Origin: CAZOBJ01 sp964577825 | GTDB lineage: Bacteria > Planctomycetota > SZUA-567 > JAFGNG01 | DNA: 24,450 bases | Reading direction: 5' to 3' | Assembly: GCA_964577825.1 (NCBI GenBank) | Contig: CAZOBJ010000044.1 | Span: 1-24,450, forward strand | Shown: in pieces, positions 14,517 to 21,533 of the stretch | Position numbering within the stretch: position 1 is the stretch's first letter | How the letters are laid out: each line of letters begins with the position of its first letter | Translations under genes and position numbers: made by a program | Notes under the pieces: model-generated | Database searches by the model: none | What the model was told of the DNA's origin: nothing | Seen by the model: the letters and a program-made list of their open reading frames with translations, nothing else

Positions 14517-16390
14517 GCGGGCTCGGGTTCCACGCGCTCTCGGCGGCGGTCCTGTTCGCGCTTGCGGCGCCGGTGATCCTCTTCTATTTCCTGAAGCTGC
14601 GCCGGCCTCGGGTGCAGGTCCCGAGCCTTCTCCTGTGGCGGCAGGCGATCCGCGACCAACGGGTGAACTCGCCGTTCCAGCGGTTCAAGCGCAATATCCT
14701 GCTCTTTCTGCAGTTGCTTCTGCTCGCGCTCGTGGTCCTGGCCGCCATGCAGCCGTACTGGATGGCTCCGCACGAGCAGGTGGAGCGCCGTCCCGTGCTG
14801 ATCGACTGTTCGGCCAGCATGGGCGCGCGCGAGCAGCCGGGCGGGCCGACGCGCCTCGACCTCGCACGCGAGGCGGTGCGCGGCCTCATCGACGGGCTCG
14901 GGCCGGACCAGGAGCTATGCCTGATCGCGTTCAGCGACCGAGCGCGGCGGCTCACCGACTTCGTGGACAACCGGCGGGTGCTCCATGACGCAGTGGACAA
15001 GCTGAGCGTGCAGGACGTGCCCGCAGACCTGGAGGAGGGCCTGCGCGTGGCCGAGGCCATGGCGCGGTCCGCCCCGTTCGACACGGCGGTCCTGGTCTCG
15101 GACGGGAACCTGCCCGGGCGAGCGGGCGTGAACCTGTCCTACCGGGTCGAGTTCTCCAAGCTGCCGCCGGGGGGCGCGAACCTGGGCATCACCGCGCTGC
15201 AGGCTCGGCGCGAGCCGGGCGAGAGCTGGTCCGTGTTCGCCCGCGTGGAGGCGTCGGCGCCCGCTTCCGGACGGGTGGAGCTCTACGCCGAGGAGCAGCT
15301 CATCGCCACGGAGTACGTGTCCGTGCAGCCCGACCAGGCCGGCCGCGTGGTGTTCCGCCTGGGCTGGACGCGCACGGCGGACCTGCGCGTACAGGTCGCG
15401 CCCGAGGGATTCGATGCGCTGGCCTCGGATAACGTGGCGTTCCTGTCGCTGCCTGCGACGCGCGCCCTGACGGTGTACTGCCCTGCGGACCTGGCGGCCG
15501 TGCGCCACGCCCTGGCGGTGCAGACGGGCCTGCGCGTGCTGCCCGAGGAGGAGGAAGAGGGAGGGCCGAGGCAAGGCTTGTACGACCTCGTGATCTCGGA
15601 TCGCGCTGAGGACCGGGACCTGCCCGCGCGCGTGGCCCTGTACCTGGGCCAGGTGCCCGAGGAACTGGAGGGGCTTGTGACCGTGGACCACGCCGCTGCG
15701 GAGGTGGTCGACTGGCGGCGCGAGGCCCTGATCCTGCGCCACGTGGACCTGACCGACCTCTTGCTCTTCGACCGGCCGCGGTCCGCGCAGGGCGCGCGCG
15801 AGACCGACTACGAGGCGCGCGGCTTCTCGGTCCTGGTCCACGGGCCGGAGGGACCGTTGCTTCTGGAGGAGCGGGCTGTGCCGTCCGTGCGCTACTACGC
15901 GCTCTTCCATCCGGACCGGTCCACGTTGCCGTTCCGGGTGGGGTTCCCCGTGCTCGTGGCGAACCTGGTCGCCGAGGCGCGCCGCGCAGCCGGCCTGGGC
16001 GAGGCGAACGCTGCGGCAACAGGCGTGCTACCCGCACAGAAGCTGGAGCCCGAGGCGGCCTATACGGTCACCGGGCCGCAAGGGGAGACGCGCGAGGTGA
16101 TGGCCTCGGAACGAGGCCTGGTGGAGGGCGTGCCGGCTCCGCAGGTGGGCGTGTATACCCTGACGCGAGGCCCGGTGCAGGCCGGGAAGGTGGGCGCGGC
16201 GCTCCTGTCCGCGGAGGAGACGAGGCTGGAGCCCGTGGACCGGCTGGAGGTCGGCGAGACCGCGGTGCGGGCCCAGGCCGGCACGCTGGAGACCGACAAA
16301 CCCCTGTGGGCGCTCCTCCTGGCACTGGGCGTGGGGGTGCTGCTCGTCGAATGGTGGACGTTTCATCGTCCCCCTGTGCGCGCCGGGTAG
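14513..16390 (+). CDS. BatA-like membrane protein with VWA domain
   Basis: A 625-residue protein. Two N-terminal membrane helices (about residues 5-25 and 60-82) flank PSLLLWRQAI, the pattern of the aerotolerance-regulator BatA N-terminal region. A VWA domain follows with MIDAS DCSASMG and the VLVSDGN strand, but the usual MIDAS Thr is not obvious. Next come beta-rich domains and a last membrane helix near the C terminus (about residues 597-618). The bulk should lie outside the cytoplasm between the anchors. With MoxR and DUF58 it completes a MoxR-DUF58-BatA set of the kind linked to envelope stress or protein assembly in other bacteria. ATG 14513 overlaps the DUF58 stop; an ATG at 14504 is too close to the AGGGG ribosome site. 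It is the last gene of the run. Confidence 0.85.
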   Translation: MSGLGFHALSAAVLFALAAPVILFYFLKLRRPRVQVPSLLLWRQAIRDQRVNSPFQRFKRNILLFLQLLLLALVVLAAMQPYWMAPHEQVERRPVLIDCSASMGAREQPGGPTRLDLAREAVRGLIDGLGPDQELCLIAFSDRARRLTDFVDNRRVLHDAVDKLSVQDVPADLEEGLRVAEAMARSAPFDTAVLVSDGNLPGRAGVNLSYRVEFSKLPPGGANLGITALQARREPGESWSVFARVEASAPASGRVELYAEEQLIATEYVSVQPDQAGRVVFRLGWTRTADLRVQVAPEGFDALASDNVAFLSLPATRALTVYCPADLAAVRHALAVQTGLRVLPEEEEEGGPRQGLYDLVISDRAEDRDLPARVALYLGQVPEELEGLVTVDHAAAEVVDWRREALILRHVDLTDLLLFDRPRSAQGARETDYEARGFSVLVHGPEGPLLLEERAVPSVRYYALFHPDRSTLPFRVGFPVLVANLVAEARRAAGLGEANAAATGVLPAQKLEPEAAYTVTGPQGETREVMASERGLVEGVPAPQVGVYTLTRGPVQAGKVGAALLSAEETRLEPVDRLEVGETAVRAQAGTLETDKPLWALLLALGVGVLLVEWWTFHRPPVRAG

Positions 16391-16486
16391 GCCCGGACCC
16401 TCTGTCTGCACCGTCCGACGAGGGCAACGGTCCGCGTGCGATGCGGTCGGCCAACCTCTGCGCGATTCCGCACGCGCCGGTGTGCG

Positions 16487-16515
16487 TTGACGCGCCCGCG
16501 GCCACGTGCTAGGCT
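16487..16515 (+). promoter_or_regulatory. Predicted promoter of the epimerase gene
   Basis: TTGACG at 16487-16492 and TAGGCT at 16510-16515 are separated by 17 bases, with TGC before the -10 box (16507-16509) as in the feo promoter. The start point would be near 16522, about 27 bases before the ATG at 16549. The rest of the gap after the BatA-like gene (16391-16486) holds short inverted repeats such as CGGACC/GGTCCG but no clear terminator. Confidence 0.6.
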
Positions 16516-16548
16516 GCGCGTGGACTGCGCAAGCTACAGGGAGCAGGC

Positions 16549-17610
16549 ATGGACGTGGCGGTGGTCACCGGCGCGGCGGGGCTCGTGGGCCAGGCGAGCG
16601 TGCGGCTTTTCGCGGACCAGGGCCTGATCGTGGTGGGCGTGGACAACGACCTGCGCAGCCGGTTTTTCGGCCCGGAGGCGTCCACCCGCTGGGCGCGCGA
16701 GGCCCTGGAGGCCGAGGTCCCCGGCTACCGGCACGTGGACGCGGATGTGCGCGACCGGGCCGCGATGGAGCGCCTGTTCGCCGAGTATGGCGCGGACATC
16801 AGGGTCGTGGTGCATGCCGCGGCCCAGCCGTCCCATGACTGGGCCGCCCAGGACCCGTACACCGACTTCGACGTGAATGCGCGCGCCACCCTGGTGCTCC
16901 TCGAGTGCACGCGCCGGTTCGCGCCGCAGGCAGTGTTCATCTACACGAGCACGAACAAGGTGTACGGCGACGCGCCGAACCGCCTGCCGCTGGTGGAGCT
17001 GGAGACGCGTTGGGAGGTCGAGGAAGGCCACCCCTACTATGCGCACGGGATCGACGAGTCCATGTCCATCGACCGAACGACCCACAGCCTGTTCGGGGCG
17101 AGCAAGTCGGCCGCGGACCTGTTGGTCCAGGAGTACGGGCGCTACTTCGGGCTGAAGACCGGGTGCTTCCGGGGCGGGTGCCTGACCGGGCCCGCGCATT
17201 CGGGGGCCCGGCTGCACGGGTTCTTGGCGTATCTGGTACGCTGCGCGCTCACCGGCGACGAGTACACGATCTACGGGTACAAGGGCAAGCAGGTGCGCGA
17301 CAACATCCACGCGCGCGACCTGGCGGACATGTTCTGGCACTTCACGCAGTCCCCGCGGCCGGGCGAGGTGTACAACGTAGGCGGCAGCCGGCACAGCCAC
17401 TGCTCCATGCGCGAGGCCATCGCCCTGTGCGAGGGGCTCACCGGGCGGCGCCTGCGCACCGTGTACACGGACCAACACCGCATCGGCGACCACATCTGGT
17501 GGGTGAGCGACGTGCGCCGCTTTCGCGCGCACTACCCCGGCTGGACGTACCGGTACGACCTGCCGGGCATCATGCAGGAGATCGTGGACGGCCTGCGCGC
17601 ACGCCTGTGA
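16549..17610 (+). CDS. NAD-dependent nucleotide-sugar epimerase, CDP-paratose 2-epimerase-like
   Basis: A 353-residue short-chain dehydrogenase/reductase of the extended sugar-epimerase type. The N-terminal VVTGAAGLVGQA (residues 5-16) is the NAD-binding GxxGxxG loop. YTSTNKVYGDAPN resembles CDP-paratose 2-epimerases. RGGCLTGPAHSGARLHGFLA and GYKGKQVRDNIHARDLA are substrate-side motifs. In the active-site YxxxK position the sequence is LFGASK, so the catalytic Tyr is Phe while the Lys is kept. The Phe may be normal for this subfamily or may mark altered chemistry. The nucleotide sugar cannot be named. ATG 16549 follows AGGGAG at 16538-16543. The gene likely supplies a modified sugar for envelope or exported glycans and lies 96 bases before the next gene, possibly co-transcribed. 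Confidence 0.9.
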   Translation: MDVAVVTGAAGLVGQASVRLFADQGLIVVGVDNDLRSRFFGPEASTRWAREALEAEVPGYRHVDADVRDRAAMERLFAEYGADIRVVVHAAAQPSHDWAAQDPYTDFDVNARATLVLLECTRRFAPQAVFIYTSTNKVYGDAPNRLPLVELETRWEVEEGHPYYAHGIDESMSIDRTTHSLFGASKSAADLLVQEYGRYFGLKTGCFRGGCLTGPAHSGARLHGFLAYLVRCALTGDEYTIYGYKGKQVRDNIHARDLADMFWHFTQSPRPGEVYNVGGSRHSHCSMREAIALCEGLTGRRLRTVYTDQHRIGDHIWWVSDVRRFRAHYPGWTYRYDLPGIMQEIVDGLRARL

Positions 17611-17706
17611 AGGGCACAGAGACTCGCGCCGCGCCGAGTGCTTGTCTATCACGCGCCGCGTGCCGCCTGGTTCGTGGCGACCGGCCCGAAACATGGGAGG
17701 GATAGC

Positions 17707-20700
17707 ATGGAGGCGCCGTCGAGCTCAGGGCCGGAGGTGCCTGTTCTGCGCAGGATGTCGGCTTCTGAGCATTCGTTTGCAGTCAGCCCGGGCGAGATGA
17801 GGCAGGTCTCGTTCGTTCCCGCTACCGTCGGCGCGGGGGAGGGTGCACTGCTATGCTTTCGAGCCCGGATCGAGGCGACGACCTACACCTGCGGCGAGTG
17901 CATCCTGGGGTTGCAACTCAATGATGTGGTTGTCGGTGAGCGCTTCGAGGCTCCGCTGCGACTGGTCAACAAGCCCCCGGAGCTCGTCTGCGATTCCACG
18001 GTCGGGACGAGCGCGTGGTTCACGCCGTCGCGCCCTGGGTGGAACGTTGCATTCGGGCCTGACTTCGACGGCGACGCGGTGCGCAACGGCAACGACTGCA
18101 CATTCCGAATGGACGTGACCGACCTTGTGCGGAGCGATCGCGCGAACGTGCTCGACCTCACGCACACGAAGCGATTCCTGGCCAACGTCCTGGACACGGC
18201 CGCGCGCCTGTTCGTGGAGGACCTGGAGTTGCGCGTAGTGCGCGCCGCGGACGTTGAGGCCGCCCGCCGGGCCGTCTCGCCGCCCGTGACACGGGAGATT
18301 GCCCCCGCCCGGAACGCGATCCCCGCGCACGAGGCGCCCGTGGAACAGGCCTTCTACTCATTGTGGCACGGCAAGCAGCGCGAGCGCGCGCCGCAGATCG
18401 TGTTCGACGACCTCGCAGATTGGGAGCTCGTCAAGTACAACGGCGTCGAGGCCTCCGTCACCCTGTCGCGCGAGAAGAAGCTCTTCAGCGAGATCACGGC
18501 GAAGCTGAGCTATCGCGCCACGGGCGAGCGCCAGTACGTGGACTTGCGCCCCGAGAGGCCGTTAGAGATCCGGGCGCCCTTCGACGCGGTGGACCTGTGG
18601 CTGTACGAGGATTGCGACCGCTGGCAGCCGGCGCAACTCCGCGAGCCGGATGCCGAGATGCTGGTGCTGCTCCTTCGCGATGCGCAGGGACGCGCCTTCG
18701 GCGTGGACTTCGGCCCCACCTACGCGGCGTACTGGTTCCTGCGCCACGGGGTGATTCGGCCGGGAGCCGGGAAGTGGTGGTCCCAGGAGCCGGGAGCCAA
18801 GCCCGAGGCGCCCATCAGCCTGACCGGTCTGCGAATCGGGCCGTGCACGAACCGGCGCACGCGATCGATGTACCTCGACTCTCTCGCCTTCTACATCGAG
18901 GATCGGCCCGCCCGGTCCCTCGGCGGCGAGGCGATGCAGCCCGGCAAGGTCCAGAGCGAGTGCGCGGCGTCCGACGAAGGGGCTGCTTCCGGACAGGAGA
19001 GGAATAGTCTGACCGACGAGCCGCCGTGCCAGATCTTGCCCACGCCCGCACAGGCCTACGAGAACCGGATAGATCGGGATGGGGACGCGTTCGTGCTCAC
19101 CTGCGCCGGTGCGGAGGGCCAGCTGACCTTCCGGTACGCCCCTCGCACGGGCACGTTCTCGGACGTGACGGCCAAGTTCTCGGACGGAAACAAGTTCCAT
19201 CCCATGGCGGGCGGCGGGCTGTGCTTCGAGGCCGACGGCATGGACCTTGGTCCGGGACACGCGCGCGTCAAGGCCGACCTGCGCGACGCCGAGGTGCACG
19301 GCGACGCGGCCCTGGTCCGCTGGCGGTATACGGTGGGACCGGCGGTCACGGACGCAGAGTTCGTGTTCGCCATTCGCGGCCGCACGCTCGTCATCGACGT
19401 GCGCTGCTCGGGCGACCCGACGACCGGGCTGCTGTGGGGAGCCGTGCAGGGACTCCGGAACCCGCGCAGCGTGTTCGTGCCGCACCTGGCCTTGAGCCAA
19501 CAGATGGCCCGGTCCGTGGCGCCCGTGTGCGCACAGGGGCTGTTCGTGCTGGGCATGCTCGACTGGTACGTGTCCGACGCCTCGGAGCTGACGAGCAAGC
19601 CCGGCGTGCGCCCGGATGGCACGGCGGCGTACAACACCGGGTGCGTCTACCGGGCGCTCACCGATGGCAGACGTCGTCCCTTGCGCGAGCGGATGTGCCT
19701 GAGCGTGTCGCCGCAAATCGAGGAGGTCTTGCCCAACACCCCGAACCCGTGCTCGCCCAACCGGGATCGCCTGGCGCCGTACATGTACAGCGTGGACGTG
19801 AAGCTGGGCAGGGCCCTCAAGGCCCACGTACAGGACGACCCGGGCCTGGGCCTGGCGCTTCGCCCCCAGATGCACGGGCGCCTGCGTGAGTACGGCCTGG
19901 GCCCGTTCATCGACATGATGCACGCGCCTCTGTGGTGGCGGCGCAAGGGCGAAGGGTTCGACATGCGCGCGCGCCCGCGACCGGAGATCAGCGACGAGCG
20001 GCTGCGCGCGTACACGGACTTCCTGCATTCGCTGGGCAACCTCGCGGGGATGCTGACCGAATACAATGACTACGACCCGGCCAACGTGCACTTCCGCTCC
20101 GAGAATGTGTGCCTGGCGCAGGACGGCACCTGGGAGTTCGCCTGGACGGGTTGCTACGCCGCCAAGCTGAGCGCCGGGCGCCGGATCGCCCGCCGCGTGG
20201 CCCCGGAGCTCAAGCGCAAGTACGGCACGGACATCGTGTATTTCGACACGCACACCAACCTGGGGCTGTTCGCCAGGGACTACGAGGCCGGCGTGCCCGG
20301 CAGCGGTACGGCGCGCGAGCGGTTCCTCCAGAACACCGAGCTTATCAGGGAGTGCCGGGCCGTGCATGGCGCGCTCACAAGCGAAGGCATGCAGCGGTGG
20401 CTGTACGCGGGGTACACGGACATGGACTTCGGCTATGTGCTCCACCCGTTTCCGTCCAGGCTGCCTCTCTTGCCTGTGTTCGACCTGCTGAAGATCCATC
20501 CCCGCCAGCACGGGGTGGCCGTGATGACGCTCACGGACCGTCGCATGGGCGAGGAGCTGTGCTGGCCGCAGCCGGAGGGCTGCCACCGGTTCGAGCAGTA
20601 CCTGGCCAACATCATCGCCTATGGGCACATGGGCAACATCTGCGGGTGGCTCGCCTGGCGCCTCGACGGGCTCATCAAGTACTGGGCCATGCTGTACGAC

Positions 20701-21426
20701 CTCCAGCGGGAATACCTCACCGACACGGTGGCCGAGATGAAGTGGCACGACGGCCGGCGATGGCTGTCCACAAGCGAGGCCGTGCACATGGGCGCCTACC
20801 GTTTGGGACGGTTCTACGTGCGGTACTCGCGCGGGCTGGAGATCTGGGTGCATTACCACGAAGTCCGTGAGGACGGCGCGGTGCACACCGAGGAGACATG
20901 GCCGGTTACGGCCCATGGGCGCCGGTACGAGCTGCCGCGGTACGGGTGGCTCGCCGTCAAGCCGGGTGCGGGCGACCAGCCTGAGCTGCTCGAGTATCAC
21001 GCCTTGGTCGACGGGCGTCGCGTCGACTATGTAGAGGGCCCGAGCGTGATCTATGCCGACGCGCGGGGCGGCCGGGCCGATTTCCCCGCGGTGCGGCTGG
21101 AAGGCGCTGTGCTGGTCCGGCGCGAGGGCAAAAGAGCGGCCGCTGTCGTCCCGTGCGGCGATCTGGGCGACCTGCGGTGGCGACGCACCAAGGAGGCGCC
21201 CTGGGATGACGACGACGTGCTGGAGATGCACCCGGCCGTCAACCGCGGCTGCGGTCCGATCGCCTTGCGCCTGGACGCGCTCTTCGGCACAGAGGCCGGG
21301 GCAGCACGACTGCTGGCGGTCAGGGGCGAAGCGCGTGCCCCGTACCGCTGTACCGTGCAAAACGGCTGGCTCGAGTTCCAGCCCGACACGGAGACCGCGA
21401 AGTATATCCTGGAGATGGACGAGTAG
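17707..21426 (+). CDS. Large multidomain protein resembling a glycoside hydrolase, family unknown
   Basis: A 1239-residue protein that I cannot place with certainty. Visible layout: a first beta-sandwich-like region (residues 20-195), a second carbohydrate-binding-like beta region (about 225-405), a low-complexity acidic/polar linker (about 405-440), a third beta-rich domain (about 450-690), a probable TIM barrel (about 700-1040) with MLTEYNDYDPANVHF (near 782) and IVYFDTHTNLGLF (near 842), and a C-terminal beta region. The Asp-bearing strand YFDTHTN recalls the nucleophile strand of GH101- or DUF5696-type enzymes. There is no signal peptide or membrane helix, unusual for a protein of this build, so it may act inside the cell or be exported by another route. 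ATG 17707 follows GGGAGG at 17695-17700; the frame is open from 17638, but that part lacks a ribosome site. Confidence 0.75.
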   Translation: MEAPSSSGPEVPVLRRMSASEHSFAVSPGEMRQVSFVPATVGAGEGALLCFRARIEATTYTCGECILGLQLNDVVVGERFEAPLRLVNKPPELVCDSTVGTSAWFTPSRPGWNVAFGPDFDGDAVRNGNDCTFRMDVTDLVRSDRANVLDLTHTKRFLANVLDTAARLFVEDLELRVVRAADVEAARRAVSPPVTREIAPARNAIPAHEAPVEQAFYSLWHGKQRERAPQIVFDDLADWELVKYNGVEASVTLSREKKLFSEITAKLSYRATGERQYVDLRPERPLEIRAPFDAVDLWLYEDCDRWQPAQLREPDAEMLVLLLRDAQGRAFGVDFGPTYAAYWFLRHGVIRPGAGKWWSQEPGAKPEAPISLTGLRIGPCTNRRTRSMYLDSLAFYIEDRPARSLGGEAMQPGKVQSECAASDEGAASGQERNSLTDEPPCQILPTPAQAYENRIDRDGDAFVLTCAGAEGQLTFRYAPRTGTFSDVTAKFSDGNKFHPMAGGGLCFEADGMDLGPGHARVKADLRDAEVHGDAALVRWRYTVGPAVTDAEFVFAIRGRTLVIDVRCSGDPTTGLLWGAVQGLRNPRSVFVPHLALSQQMARSVAPVCAQGLFVLGMLDWYVSDASELTSKPGVRPDGTAAYNTGCVYRALTDGRRRPLRERMCLSVSPQIEEVLPNTPNPCSPNRDRLAPYMYSVDVKLGRALKAHVQDDPGLGLALRPQMHGRLREYGLGPFIDMMHAPLWWRRKGEGFDMRARPRPEISDERLRAYTDFLHSLGNLAGMLTEYNDYDPANVHFRSENVCLAQDGTWEFAWTGCYAAKLSAGRRIARRVAPELKRKYGTDIVYFDTHTNLGLFARDYEAGVPGSGTARERFLQNTELIRECRAVHGALTSEGMQRWLYAGYTDMDFGYVLHPFPSRLPLLPVFDLLKIHPRQHGVAVMTLTDRRMGEELCWPQPEGCHRFEQYLANIIAYGHMGNICGWLAWRLDGLIKYWAMLYDLQREYLTDTVAEMKWHDGRRWLSTSEAVHMGAYRLGRFYVRYSRGLEIWVHYHEVREDGAVHTEETWPVTAHGRRYELPRYGWLAVKPGAGDQPELLEYHALVDGRRVDYVEGPSVIYADARGGRADFPAVRLEGAVLVRREGKRAAAVVPCGDLGDLRWRRTKEAPWDDDDVLEMHPAVNRGCGPIALRLDALFGTEAGAARLLAVRGEARAPYRCTVQNGWLEFQPDTETAKYILEMDE

Positions 21427-21451
21427 AATGGCCCGCTCCGATTGAACGGGT

Positions 21452-21480
21452 TTGCGAACTCCGCGAAAAGCCGGTAGGGT
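21452..21480 (+). promoter_or_regulatory. Predicted promoter of the secreted CBM9/TIM-barrel gene
   Basis: TTGCGA at 21452-21457 and TAGGGT at 21475-21480 are separated by 17 bases, much like the boxes before the epimerase. The start point would be near 21487, about 47 bases before the ATG at 21534. The -10 box is a weak match, so confidence is moderate. Confidence 0.45.
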
Positions 21481-21533
21481 TCTCGCAGGTGAAAGATGAC
21501 CGCACTGCGGACCGGGATCAGGAGGCCGACGGC

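Noticed and set aside
16391..16486. Intrinsic terminator after the BatA-like gene
   Set aside because: Only short inverted repeats (CGGACC/GGTCCG, CCCTC/GAGGG) with long loops and no T run were found.
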